A stretch of 43,155 bases of DNA. It comes from CALARM01 sp964431735. Its GTDB lineage: Bacteria; Vulcanimicrobiota; SpSt-956; JAKJGF01. Positions within the stretch are counted from its first letter, which is position 1, and each line of letters begins with the position of its first letter. The notes beneath the pieces were generated by a model. The model saw only the letters and a list, made by a program, of their open reading frames with translations, ran no database searches and had not been told where the DNA came from. The translations under genes were made by a program, and so were the position numbers. Positions 1 through 7,763 of the stretch are shown here, one piece after another. The stretch spans positions 1-43,155 of the forward strand of contig CAYSLJ010000047.1 of assembly GCA_964431735.1 (NCBI GenBank). The letters are read 5' to 3'.

Positions 1-135
1 GGTGTAGAATAAATATTACTTTTCGGATAGGTTCTAAGTGCAATTTCCAGTAAAAATGAATCTATCTGTCATAAGAAAACACTATTATTACATATTTATG
101 TTCATGTCAGTGATTGAAAAAAATAATCCTGTAAA
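1..135. repeat. Degenerate mosaic of dispersed repeat ends
   Basis: The first 50 bases carry a motif (TTTTCGGATAGG followed by TTCTA) that recurs near 37561 and, inverted, near 37081. Bases about 38-85 match, inverted and nearly base for base, the segment at about 14452-14501 downstream of the TPR-HEAT gene. Bases about 85-115 look like a decayed end of the repeat family with the GAGCATAA ends (see 7764). No coding potential is seen. Confidence 0.6.
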
Positions 136-142
136 GTATAAT
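114..142 (+). promoter_or_regulatory. Sigma70-type promoter for the YihY-cNMP gene
   Basis: TTGAAA at 114-119 and TATAAT at 137-142 are separated by exactly 17 bases. The gene start is about 150 bases downstream, so the leader would contain the heptad hairpin at 178-233. Confidence 0.6.
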
Positions 143-177
143 ATTTCATAATTATCCATAAATAATGACCTGGTAAT

Positions 178-233
178 GCGTAAAGCGTAATGTGAAGGAA
201 TTACCGTCACACGTTACGCGTTACCCGTCAACG
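178..233. repeat. Heptad array, GTRA/TYAC core, hairpin-forming
   Basis: GCGTAAA and GCGTAAT units face four TYAC-type units at strict seven-base spacing (206-233), with a short centre. The two arms are largely complementary, so the leader of the downstream gene could fold into a long hairpin. Confidence 0.75.
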
Positions 234-292
234 ACCATTTAAATCCAAATAATTTATGACGTACACTAACCTGGCCTATCAAATTATATTTT

Positions 293-1510
293 ATGAAAGA
301 ATTTAAAGAAAAAACAAAAGATTTTTTTATAGTCCTTAATGAATCTGTGAAATCTTTTCAGAGGAATAATAATTTTGAAAGATCTGCCTCACTGGCATTT
401 TTCGGATTTTTCTCTGTTATTCCACTTTTATTGCTTGTTTTTTATATTCTTGGTAATTTTATTCTCTCATCTGACAGAGCTTTTTTAGCAGTTCAGAATG
501 TGACATCTCAGATGTTTCCGGAATTTATCAGAGTAATTGCAAAAGAAGTTTATGCACTGTCAGAACATAGAGAAATATGGGGGCCTATAACGATTATAAC
601 CCTTTTCTGGTGGATTACACCTCTTGTTGGCACAATTAGAAATGCCTTTACAAAAATATTTAAAACCGATGAAGAACTTCCATATTTTAAATCTAAAACC
701 TTTGATCTTATGGCTGCCATCATAATAGTTGCTCTATCTATAATACTTGTAGTAAGCGAAGTCTTTTATTCTATGATTACAGTAGTATTTTTTAAAACCC
801 CTGTCCTTCACCGTATAAGTAATATTACTGCATCATTTCTTCTTACTGTGATTTTAATGACTGTTTTCTATGGTATTTTTTCACCTGTAAAGGTAAAAAT
901 TAAATACCTTTTCGGAGGTGCTTTATTCAGCAGTTTACTCTGGTCTATTATGAGACCTGTATTTTTTCTTTTTCTTAAATTTAATCCCAGTTATGGCTAT
1001 ACCTTCGGTTCGTTAAAGGCTATTTTTATTCTTTTTATATGGGTTTATTATTCTTTTTCAGTAATTTTACTCGGAGCGGAAGTTATTTCAAATTTTAGAA
1101 AAAAGGAAGCCCTTTTCCTGAAAGGACTCTTTTATAACGGTTATGATAAAAAGAAAATACAGCATATAATGAGCAGAAAATTTGTTCAAACATATGGCAA
1201 AGATGACGTTATTTTCAATTATGACGAAGAATCTGATAAAATGTTTTATATTCTCTCCGGTTCTGTACATATAACAAGGAATAATGAGATTATTAATGTT
1301 ATGAAACAGGGGGAATATTTCGGAGAAATTTCCCTGCTTATTAATACAAAAAGAACTGCATCGGCTGTTGCAGCAGAAGAACATACACAGCTCGTCTGTA
1401 TTTCTCAGGATAATTTCGGTATTATTCTCAGAGAAGAATGGAAAATTACCTTTTCTATATTAAAAGAAATGGCTGAAAGATTAAAGAGCAGAACTGATGA
1501 TTATATGTAG
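293..1510 (+). CDS. YihY/UPF0761-type membrane protein fused to a C-terminal cyclic-nucleotide-binding domain
   Basis: Residues about 20-275 form the YihY/BrkB (UPF0761) integral membrane domain, with about six hydrophobic segments and the family pattern SLAFFGFFSVIPLLL near the N-terminus and YGSLKA-like residues before the last helices. Residues about 295-400 are a cNMP-binding domain: the phosphate-cassette-like stretch GEYFGEISLLINTKRTASA has the expected Gly-Glu, Leu-Leu and Arg. The family was once called ribonuclease BN, which is incorrect; its function is unsettled. The fusion suggests a membrane protein gated or regulated by a cyclic nucleotide, which is inference. The ATG has no clear Shine-Dalgarno site. 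The stop codon overlaps the first unit of a heptad array. Confidence 0.85.
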   Translation: MKEFKEKTKDFFIVLNESVKSFQRNNNFERSASLAFFGFFSVIPLLLLVFYILGNFILSSDRAFLAVQNVTSQMFPEFIRVIAKEVYALSEHREIWGPITIITLFWWITPLVGTIRNAFTKIFKTDEELPYFKSKTFDLMAAIIIVALSIILVVSEVFYSMITVVFFKTPVLHRISNITASFLLTVILMTVFYGIFSPVKVKIKYLFGGALFSSLLWSIMRPVFFLFLKFNPSYGYTFGSLKAIFILFIWVYYSFSVILLGAEVISNFRKKEALFLKGLFYNGYDKKKIQHIMSRKFVQTYGKDDVIFNYDEESDKMFYILSGSVHITRNNEIINVMKQGEYFGEISLLINTKRTASAVAAEEHTQLVCISQDNFGIILREEWKITFSILKEMAERLKSRTDDYM

Positions 1511-1686
1511 TGAGTCGTGAAAAGTGAATAGTGAATAGTGAAGAGTGAAATTTACCTGTCACGCGTTACGCGTTACGAGTCACGATTATAGTAAGTCGTG
1601 AAAAGTGAAAAGCTTATAGTCGAAAGTCTTTTTTAAACTCTCAACGTTCAACGTCTGTCATGCATCCCGAATCACGCATTACGACT
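1509..1686. repeat. Heptad arrays filling the convergent gap
   Basis: Six AGTGAAN-type units in register run from inside the stop codon of the upstream gene (1509-1550). Four GTYACGN units follow at 1558-1585, then a second GTGAAAA run and TCAACGT units near 1642-1655. The whole gap up to the stop codon of the LptA-like gene is repeat-derived. Confidence 0.8.
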
Positions 1687-2412
1687 CTAAAATAACCCCT
1701 TTTTCTTTTTGTCGAAATAAAAATCTACTTTTATCTGCGATGCAGGTGATCTCTTTGCTTCAAAGGTATTCTGCTTTAAATCCATAATCAGTTTTTCACA
1801 TATCAGAGATGAACCGTCATCTCTTCTGAGCTGTACATTCCCGGCCAGAGTGAGGCTCTGAGGGGAAGATATATATGTGGCAGTGTCTGCATAAACATGT
1901 TTATCCTTTTGAGTTGCCTTTACTCTGCCTCCTGCTACTACTCTACTCGGTTCATTCCACGTAAATTCAAGGGTTTCGGAAACTATCGTTACAGGCCCGT
2001 CTTTAAAGGTTTTCTGAAGTTTTGCTGTTCCCTTCTCAGGTGCTTTTGTCTGAACAATCTTTACATTTCCTGCCCATACCCCTTTTTTTTCTTTATATTC
2101 CACTGTTACAGTATTACCGGAAAGAACTGTCCCTGGCTGACTGAATACGACATTTCCTGAAGCTACTGCAATATTTGTTTTGGCATTGAATTTTATATCA
2201 TCTGCTTCGAGTGTGGCTTCATCTTTTTCAAGTCTTACAGTACCCCATATATGAAATTCATTGGAATTTGCCTCTCCTGAGAAATTCTGGGCAAGTATTT
2301 TTACATCTACATTGCCTCCGAGCAAATCGTCTTTTTCTCCTATAATGGCCCATGCTCTGTCTGTAATAGCCAGAGTTATTAATATAATTAAACATATATA
2401 GAAACGTTTCAT
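1687..2412 (-). CDS. LptA/OstA-like periplasmic protein
   Basis: A cleavable-looking signal peptide (residues 1-22, ending RAWA) precedes an OstA/LptA-type beta-jellyroll region at about 50-220. The repeating pattern of short strands, such as ATLEADDIKFNAKTNIAVA followed by GNVVF and later TLAGNVQLRRDDG, is typical of the family that binds lipid A in the LPS transport bridge. This supports an outer membrane with LPS-like lipid. No other lpt genes are in the window, so whether it is LptA itself or a paralogue is open. An AGGGG Shine-Dalgarno site sits about 7 bases before the ATG. Confidence 0.75.
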   Translation of the reverse strand: MKRFYICLIILITLAITDRAWAIIGEKDDLLGGNVDVKILAQNFSGEANSNEFHIWGTVRLEKDEATLEADDIKFNAKTNIAVASGNVVFSQPGTVLSGNTVTVEYKEKKGVWAGNVKIVQTKAPEKGTAKLQKTFKDGPVTIVSETLEFTWNEPSRVVAGGRVKATQKDKHVYADTATYISSPQSLTLAGNVQLRRDDGSSLICEKLIMDLKQNTFEAKRSPASQIKVDFYFDKKKKGLF

Positions 2413-2430
2413 AAATTACCCCTTTTTTTT

Positions 2431-2473
2431 AGTGAATAGTGAGTAATGTCCTGTTCTATTCACTACTCACTCC
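2431..2473. repeat. Small heptad hairpin
   Basis: AGTGAATAGTGAGTAATG faces CTATTCACTACTCACTCC, an imperfect inverted repeat of GTGA heptads between two minus-strand genes. Confidence 0.7.
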
Positions 2474-2548
2474 AATGAAAGTTGATAACTATATATTACA
2501 GATTCTATGCCATTATTATAAAATAAATGGCGGAAAAATAAAAGCCTA

Positions 2549-4072
2549 TTAAGAAAATTTTATAATATCTCCCAGGTTGATTTCGTGAAATCCCGGCAGT
2601 TCTGCTTCGACAGAAGCCATTCTGAATCTATCTTTTCCCGTCTTTCTGAGCAAGTCCAGCCTTTCTTTCATTGAAACAGACAGGGGGAATGTTTCTTTAA
2701 TATTTTTTAATATAAGATCACTGTTAAAATTGACACCATCGGAGAGTGTGTCAAAAATGGAAGAGACTATTACCTGTTCTATTTCAGAACCGCTGAAGCC
2801 TTCTGACTTCTGGGCCAGTAATTCCATGTTGAAATCTCTTGTGTCTCTGTTACGCCTGCTCAGATGAATCCGGAAAATTTCTTCTCTTTCTCTTTGATAG
2901 GGGAGATCTACAAAAAATACCTCGTCAAATCTCCTTATTAATTCTTCAGGGAGAATATTTATATTATTTGCCGTAGCTACTATGAAAACAGGACTTTCAT
3001 GTTCTTCCATCCATGTAAGGAGAGTTCCGAGCAATCTGGAAGTTACTCCGCTATCTCCTCCGTCTATGATCCCTGAAAAAGCCTTTTCTATTTCATCTAT
3101 CCATAATATTGAAGGTGCAACACTTTCTGCAATTTTTAGTGCTTTTCTCATATTTCTTTCAGACTCTCCTACAAGACCTCCAAGAACACGGCCGAGGTCG
3201 AAATGAAGAAGAGGTTTTTTCCACTGACCTGCAATGGCTTTGGCACAGAGACTTTTCCCGCATCCCGGAAGACCTGTGAGAAGTATACCTTTTGGCTCAG
3301 GAAGACCGAAATCCCTGGCTTTTTGAGTAAAAGCAAGGGCTCTTTTATTCAGCCATTTTTTCAGATTGTTCAATCCTCCTATATGTGAGAAATGTTCTAA
3401 ATAAGGGTAGAACTCCAAAAAACCTGCTTTTCTTATTATCTGTTCCTTTTCTTTCAGGATTAATTCTATATGTTCTGTCCCTATTTTCCCTTCCATTACC
3501 GCCACTTTTGCAAGTATTTGCTCCGCTTCCCTTCCTGTAAATCCAAGAAGTGATTTTACTATCTCTTCTCTTTCTTCTGCCGTACCGATGGAAATATGTA
3601 TGCCCTGAGAAGAAAAATTATCCGTAACAAGGGAAAATATACTGTTCATTTCTGATAAAGAAGGGAGCTTATAATCTATTACAGTAATGTCTTTTTCCAG
3701 TTCTACAGGTATTTTCATTACAGGTGAAGTGATTATTATGGTTCTGGAAGAATTTCGAAATGATATAACAAGATCGCGGAGTTTTCTTTTTATCATATGA
3801 TCATCTATGTAATGATGAAAATCTCTTAACATAAAGATTCCATCATCTTTTGATTCGATTAATTCCAGAGCGCTGTAAGGCGCTTTTGCAGAGGTCGTTA
3901 CTTTATTACCGCATATTATACCGTCTGTAACTGTCCATAGATAAAGATTTTTTTTCATTTCTTCCGCAATGGATGAACACATATACAGTACCCTGTCTTC
4001 TTCCCATGTAATAAGATAAATTACAGGGTAGCCGGATTTTATAAGTAATTTTATGTTTTTTTCTGTTTCCAT
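2549..4072 (-). CDS. Ycf46-like AAA+ ATPase, paralogue 1 (intact Walker B, shortened arginine-finger loop)
   Basis: A Ycf46-type protein of 507 residues: an N-terminal domain of about 220 residues (pattern SGYPVIYLITWEEDR) precedes one classical AAA+ module. Walker A is GLPGCGKS (267-274), Walker B is ILWIDEIEK with Asp326-Glu327, and sensor 1 is in VATANN. The finger region reads ELIRRFDE (Arg380-Arg381), two residues shorter than the usual LRxGRFDE, so the two arginines are adjacent. In cyanobacteria and plastids this family is conserved but poorly understood. A longer GTG-initiated form at 4093 would add seven residues encoded by a heptad repeat; I prefer the ATG at 4072, although no good Shine-Dalgarno site precedes it. 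Homologous to the gene at 6266, with complementary active-site changes. Confidence 0.85.
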   Translation of the reverse strand: METEKNIKLLIKSGYPVIYLITWEEDRVLYMCSSIAEEMKKNLYLWTVTDGIICGNKVTTSAKAPYSALELIESKDDGIFMLRDFHHYIDDHMIKRKLRDLVISFRNSSRTIIITSPVMKIPVELEKDITVIDYKLPSLSEMNSIFSLVTDNFSSQGIHISIGTAEEREEIVKSLLGFTGREAEQILAKVAVMEGKIGTEHIELILKEKEQIIRKAGFLEFYPYLEHFSHIGGLNNLKKWLNKRALAFTQKARDFGLPEPKGILLTGLPGCGKSLCAKAIAGQWKKPLLHFDLGRVLGGLVGESERNMRKALKIAESVAPSILWIDEIEKAFSGIIDGGDSGVTSRLLGTLLTWMEEHESPVFIVATANNINILPEELIRRFDEVFFVDLPYQREREEIFRIHLSRRNRDTRDFNMELLAQKSEGFSGSEIEQVIVSSIFDTLSDGVNFNSDLILKNIKETFPLSVSMKERLDLLRKTGKDRFRMASVEAELPGFHEINLGDIIKFS

Positions 4073-4080
4073 ATTAATTT

Positions 4081-4220
4081 CGTGACGCGTCACACGTCAC
4101 GCGTAATACGTTATAATCGTGACGCGTAACAGGTGGTTCATGATGCGTGTTTACCGGGAGGGCGCCCCTGCGACTCACTTTTCACTCTTCCCCCTTCACT
4201 CTTCCCCCTTCACTTTTCAC
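4081..4220. repeat. Heptad arrays between the AAA+ and DUF2085 genes
   Basis: CGTGACG/CGTCACG-type units (4081-4130) directly precede the AAA+ start. At 4172-4220, TTCACTN and CTTCCCC units alternate in seven-base register and reach the stop codon of the DUF2085 gene. Nothing else is seen in this gap. Confidence 0.8.
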
Positions 4221-4222
4221 TA

Positions 4223-4687
4223 TTAAATTTCTATTTTATAATCATCAAGGCATATTTCGAATCCGGGAGGACAGAGGAGTAATGCAAAGGCAATACCGGA
4301 GAGACTTCCTGTAAAGAGGCGAAGATATATATTACTCTCTCTGAGACCTGTAAGCTGTGTAAGTCCGTCCAAAGCAACAGGTACTATCAACAGGATTGCC
4401 AGTTTCCAGTGATATTTTCTGAAAGATTTTCTGAATATATAAAGAAAAATACCACTTCCAATCAGAAAGACGTATATGGCGAAACATCTTTCACATATTG
4501 CCATTTGATGACCCCAGAGAAATATGCATCGTTCCGGTTTCTGATGGCATAAAGCCCTCATCCCGCCATAGAGAATATCACTCATTATTCTGTTATTATG
4601 AGATGCAAAATAGGGTGCCATTACAGAAGCAACTGTAATAAAGAAAAACATACCGAAAACACTGAGCAATATAAGTTTTTTAAACAT
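4223..4687 (-). CDS. DUF2085 family membrane protein
   Basis: A 154-residue protein with four predicted membrane segments (about 5-25, 70-90, 98-116 and 125-143). The cysteine/histidine pattern CHQKPERC then MAICERCFAIY (about residues 47-72) is the DUF2085 signature and could bind a metal. The family has no established function. It lies in the minus-strand run between the two Ycf46-like ATPases. The ATG follows directly on a decayed repeat element (4694-4778) and has no recognisable Shine-Dalgarno site. Confidence 0.8.
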   Translation of the reverse strand: MFKKLILLSVFGMFFFITVASVMAPYFASHNNRIMSDILYGGMRALCHQKPERCIFLWGHQMAICERCFAIYVFLIGSGIFLYIFRKSFRKYHWKLAILLIVPVALDGLTQLTGLRESNIYLRLFTGSLSGIAFALLLCPPGFEICLDDYKIEI

Positions 4688-4693
4688 TTTTAT

Positions 4694-4778
4694 CGATTAC
4701 TGAATATAAGCATTTTATAAAGGTTTTCCTCCTGTAACAAGTCACAAGAGCATATGTATTATTTATGCTCACCTGAGG
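4694..4778. repeat. Element B copy 1, decayed core, right end truncated
   Basis: It shares the TTACTGA...ATAAGCAT left end and the ATTATTTATGCTCACC right end with the copies at 7764 and 14514, but the heptad core is worn down to GTAACA and GTCACA units. Its right end runs straight into an element A copy, suggesting A inserted into or beside it. Confidence 0.75.
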
Positions 4779-4898
4779 ACTTTAAGAAAAATAACTCCGG
4801 CAAATTGTTGGAACAGTAATTACCCTCGCGTCACGCGTTACGCATCACGATATAAATTATAACTATGATGTAATTATTTTTAGACAGTTTCTAATTAC
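4777..4898. repeat. Element A copy 1 (inverted-repeat element with heptad core)
   Basis: The left end GGACTTTAAGAAAAATAACT and a right end rich in TAATTATTTTTAGACAG are roughly inverted. Between them lie the conserved CCGGCAAATTGTT block and a heptad core of GCGTCAC/GCGTTAC units. The same arrangement occurs at 37600, 39952 and, cut by the window end, 43103. Confidence 0.75.
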
Positions 4899-4990
4899 CG
4901 CTCCTGATAAGTTCATACCCATTTCTAAAACCTGCCCCTGTCCGTACTCTTCCGGAAAAGATATGATCCTCCTACATACTGGCCTATTTT
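4899..4990. repeat. Partial copy of element E, overlapping a gene 3' end
   Basis: It shares ACCCATTTCTAAAACC and TCTTCCGGAAAAGATATGAT with the two longer copies at 16438 and 16705. It abuts element A and provides the last codons and the stop codon of the small membrane protein gene at 4925. Confidence 0.8.
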
Positions 4991-5314
4991 TTCTGACTGA
5001 GAACCTGTTGCCTGACCGAATTGTTCCAGTATCTGCTGTGAAGCTTTCTGTCCCCTTACAACAAAATATATACTTGATACCAGAATCTGCGTAATAGTAG
5101 AAATTATAGTGCTGAATATACCTGCTTTAAGGGATTCTTTTACTGCAAGGCCACCGCCGGGAGTATTCAGGAAAAGAGTTGTAACTATACCGCAGAGAAA
5201 TCCCAGACCTATGAATATAGGGGGAAGACATGCTGGCAGTAAAAGACCAAATATTAAAGCAGCCATAAAATTTATTACTCCAAAAATCAGTCCGAATTTT
5301 AACCATGCCGACAT
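4925..5314 (-). CDS. Small membrane protein of unknown function with a repeat-derived C-terminus
   Basis: 129 residues, with hydrophobic segments at about 5-25, 28-48 and 63-85, and a glycine-rich turn NTPGGGLAV. I do not recognise the family. It starts 19 bases after the DUF2997 stop, so it is probably co-transcribed. The final residues (about 114-129, GGSYLFRKSTDRGRF) are encoded by a partial copy of element E, the same sequence present in non-coding form at 16438 and 16705. The original C-terminus was therefore probably replaced when the repeat inserted. The Shine-Dalgarno site is weak. Confidence 0.6.
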   Translation of the reverse strand: MSAWLKFGLIFGVINFMAALIFGLLLPACLPPIFIGLGFLCGIVTTLFLNTPGGGLAVKESLKAGIFSTIISTITQILVSSIYFVVRGQKASQQILEQFGQATGSQSEKIGQYVGGSYLFRKSTDRGRF

Positions 5315-5333
5315 TTTCTACACATCATTTCTC

Positions 5334-5531
5334 TTAAAATTGTTTTTCTTTTTCCGATAAATTACTGTAACTTTCTTTATAATACTCTTCTGTAAATTCT
5401 CTATGAGTTACTTCTCCGAGAGAGTCTTCCATAAATTTTGTAAATTCAATACATTCCTGTCCCTGAACACCTTTTATGTCCAGTATTTTTACTTCTCCTG
5501 TAGGTAATATTTTAACCTTCATTTCTTTCAT
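5334..5531 (-). CDS. DUF2997 family protein
   Basis: A 65-residue protein matching DUF2997: a short beta strand region (MKVKILPTGEVKI), then KGVQGQECIEFTKFMEDSLG with the family's single conserved cysteine, then EFTEEYYKE. The function is unknown. The family commonly occurs beside Ycf35 (DUF1257), as it does here 172 bases downstream of that gene. An AGGAG Shine-Dalgarno site about 9 bases upstream supports the ATG at 5531. Together with Ycf35 and the two Ycf46-like ATPases it forms a compact minus-strand set. Confidence 0.8.
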   Translation of the reverse strand: MKEMKVKILPTGEVKILDIKGVQGQECIEFTKFMEDSLGEVTHREFTEEYYKESYSNLSEKEKQF

Positions 5532-5548
5532 AATATGTTCTCCTGAAA

Positions 5549-5692
5549 ATTATCTTGACATTGTCATATTACCTGTTTTGATAAAATAGTTATTAGTTCT
5601 TAGCTGTTAGCGATTAGCTTTAATTATTAATTGAAAACTAACAGCTAATTGCCAATTTTTATTTTATTAAATGTGACATTGTCAGGTTATAA
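5549..5692. repeat. Element C: inverted-repeat element with a TTAGC heptad core
   Basis: The palindrome TGACATTGTCA occurs at 5556-5566 and 5674-5684, each inside an inverted flank of the form TTAT(n)CTTGACA-TGTCA-ATT. The centre has four TTAGNNN heptads (5593-5620) facing three CTAANNN/CCAATTT heptads (5638-5658). It fills the gap between the Ycf35 and DUF2997 genes. The heptad core differs from that of the CACGCGT arrays. Confidence 0.7.
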
Positions 5693-5703
5693 TAACGCTT
5701 TAC

Positions 5704-6090
5704 TTACCATTGCCGGACTGTAAGAACTATTTCCTGTTTTTCATTAACCTCTTCTTCTGCCAGGGTAAATCCCTGTTCTGAAAGAACTTCTTTTGTTTTC
5801 AAATAGGCATATTTCTGTGTAATGGCCTGAATAAAATTCTTCTGTCTTATAGGAGAACCCTGTTCCACACCCCACCAGTCTGCTATTATATCACAGGTCT
5901 CTCCGTTCCATACTATACCTATATCACAGGATGTACCGGTTTTTATTGCAATATCTGCTCTGATTTTTCTATCCTGATAACCTTTGATTTCGGCCCTTAC
6001 ATCACTGTAATTATATCCGAGTTCTTTAACAGTTTTTTTAACACATTCTCTGTCAGTAATCTTTGTTTTAACAGTCGTAAAATGAGACAT
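5704..6090 (-). CDS. Ycf35 family (DUF1257) protein
   Basis: A 128-residue protein with the Ycf35/DUF1257 start MSHFTTVKTKI, followed by a predicted alpha-beta fold with ELGYNY, the DIGIVWNGE region and a C-terminal QKYAYLKTKEVLSEQGF helix, as in cyanobacterial and plastid homologues. Its biochemical function is not established. The gene has a good promoter (6111-6139) and a GAGGTG Shine-Dalgarno site, so it probably heads an operon with DUF2997 and the small membrane protein. Finding it beside two Ycf46-like ATPases in a genome without photosynthesis genes in view suggests a role unrelated to photosynthesis. Confidence 0.85.
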   Translation of the reverse strand: MSHFTTVKTKITDRECVKKTVKELGYNYSDVRAEIKGYQDRKIRADIAIKTGTSCDIGIVWNGETCDIIADWWGVEQGSPIRQKNFIQAITQKYAYLKTKEVLSEQGFTLAEEEVNEKQEIVLTVRQW

Positions 6091-6110
6091 TTTATTTCAC
6101 CTCTTTTTAT

Positions 6111-6139
6111 ATTATAGTGGATTTGTCATGTTTTGTGAA
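6111..6139 (-). promoter_or_regulatory. Promoter of the ycf35-DUF2997 transcript
   Basis: On the minus strand, TTCACA (6134-6139) and TATAAT (6111-6116) are 17 bases apart, and the -10 lies about 20 bases before the Ycf35 start codon. Confidence 0.65.
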
Positions 6140-6147
6140 TAGGGGGA

Positions 6148-6266
6148 AAGTCAAGAGTGAGTGGTGAGTCGTGAAAAGTGAACAGGTGAACCTCTGTGTT
6201 CGCCCGGTACCGGATACCGGTAAAAACGCATTACACATCACGAACCACCCTTCACTCTTCACCCGT
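6148..6266. repeat. Heptad arrays between Ycf35 and AAA+ paralogue 2
   Basis: GTGA-type heptads (about 6156-6190) face TYAC-type heptads (about 6228-6265), separated by a centre that contains the small palindrome GGTACCGGATACC. The array ends at the stop codon of the AAA+ gene. Confidence 0.75.
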
Positions 6267-7711
6267 TAATTTGCTTTTCTTGCATTATTTTTTGCCCATT
6301 CTCTGAGTCTGCCAGATTCTTCTATTAAAACATAAGGTGTAATGTTATGAAGGTTTTTCAGTATAGTTTTATAATTTAAGGTTTTTCCTTCTTCACAGGC
6401 ATCGTAAAGTGATGAAACAACAGCTTTTTTTATTTCATAACCGCTCAGGTTTTTGCTGTGATATGCCAGTGTTTCAAGCTCTTCGTCCGACACAGAAACA
6501 CCGGTCGTATAGATTTTAAAGATTTTTTTTCTTTCTTCCATATCAGGTATATCGAGGAAAAATATTTCATCAAATCTGCCTTTTCTGAGAAATTCGGGAG
6601 GAAGATTGAAAGGATTGTTTGCTGTGGCAATAACAAATACGGGAGAAGATTTATCCTGAAGCCAGGTTATAAAACTTCCGAACAGTCTTGTACTTACGCC
6701 TCCATCTGTCGATTTGTTGATCCCGTAAAAACCTCTGTCGGCATTGTCAATCCATAAAATTGCAGGACATGTAGCTTCTACTGTAATTATGGCTTTACGC
6801 AGATTTTCTTCTGAAGAACCCATAAGAGGGCTGAAGAGCCTCCCTGTGTCGAGTTTAATTAAAGGCATAGACCATTCCCGTGCAAGTCCTTTTGTTATAA
6901 GACTTTTGCCGCATCCCGTAGGACCGATAAGAATTACTCCTTTCGGTTGATCCTTAATAAAATTTTTTTTCTGAAAGACTTTTCCTCTTTTTAAAAGCCA
7001 TTTTTTTAGTTTTTCAAGTCCTCCTGTATATTCAAAGCCTTCTGTTTCTGTGCAAAATTCCAGTAATTCTGTTTTTCTTATTATCTGTTTTTTTTCATCT
7101 ATAATTGCATTAACAGATAGATTTTTCCCATGTCCCAGGACAAAGGTTTTCTCCATAACTCTTTCTATTTCTTTTATGGTGAGCCCCCGGCATGACGTTA
7201 TAAAATTTTGCCTGTCTTCCTCAAAAATTATATCTCTGCCGGTAAAAATTTGATGAAATAATTTTTCTATGTCTTCATATGACGGAAGATTATATGTCAG
7301 TGTCTTTATATCTTTATCTATTTCTAAGGGTAAATCCATTACAGGAGATATAAAAATTATGTTGTTATCTGTCTGTCTCAATATTCGCGACAGATTTTTT
7401 ATAGCAGATTGTACACACGGGTCTTTAAAATATATGTGGAAATCCAGAAGAATAAAAATACTGTTACCGTCAGCTCTGTAATTGAGTATATAATTCAATA
7501 CTTCCAGGGGGCTTTCTGTATTACCTGTAATATTTCCTTTCTCTCTTTTTAACCCTCCTGTTACTGTCCAGTAATAAATATTTTTTCTTTTTCCTGCTAT
7601 TTTATGTATATCTCTTATTATTCTTTCTTCTTCATAGGATATGATATATATCAATGGATATCTTGCCCTGAGCAATATATCCACTTCTGCTTCCTGGGAT
7701 TTATAGAGCAC
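6266..7711 (-). CDS. Ycf46-like AAA+ ATPase, paralogue 2 (Walker B Glu replaced by Asn)
   Basis: A 481-residue homologue of the protein at 2549, with the same N-terminal domain (RARYPLIYIISYEEER) and one AAA+ module. Walker A is GPTGCGKS (263-270). Walker B reads ILWIDNADR: Asp322 is kept but the catalytic glutamate position is Asn323, which in AAA+ proteins normally permits ATP binding but blocks or slows hydrolysis. The second-region-of-homology loop is canonical, FLRKGRFDE (Arg376 and Arg379). Sensor 1 is in IATANN. The start is GTG at 7711, backed by a GGAGG site about 9 bases upstream. Probably a partner subunit of paralogue 1; this is inference from the complementary changes. Confidence 0.87.
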   Translation of the reverse strand: MLYKSQEAEVDILLRARYPLIYIISYEEERIIRDIHKIAGKRKNIYYWTVTGGLKREKGNITGNTESPLEVLNYILNYRADGNSIFILLDFHIYFKDPCVQSAIKNLSRILRQTDNNIIFISPVMDLPLEIDKDIKTLTYNLPSYEDIEKLFHQIFTGRDIIFEEDRQNFITSCRGLTIKEIERVMEKTFVLGHGKNLSVNAIIDEKKQIIRKTELLEFCTETEGFEYTGGLEKLKKWLLKRGKVFQKKNFIKDQPKGVILIGPTGCGKSLITKGLAREWSMPLIKLDTGRLFSPLMGSSEENLRKAIITVEATCPAILWIDNADRGFYGINKSTDGGVSTRLFGSFITWLQDKSSPVFVIATANNPFNLPPEFLRKGRFDEIFFLDIPDMEERKKIFKIYTTGVSVSDEELETLAYHSKNLSGYEIKKAVVSSLYDACEEGKTLNYKTILKNLHNITPYVLIEESGRLREWAKNNARKAN

Positions 7712-7763
7712 TGCTAATTACCTCCAGTTAAGGGTTATGCGTTACGTGTCACGAATATAAATT

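Noticed and set aside
4073..4093. GTG start giving a seven-residue N-terminal extension of AAA+ paralogue 1
   Set aside because: The extra residues are encoded by a heptad repeat, and the ATG at 4072 fits the length of the paralogue better.
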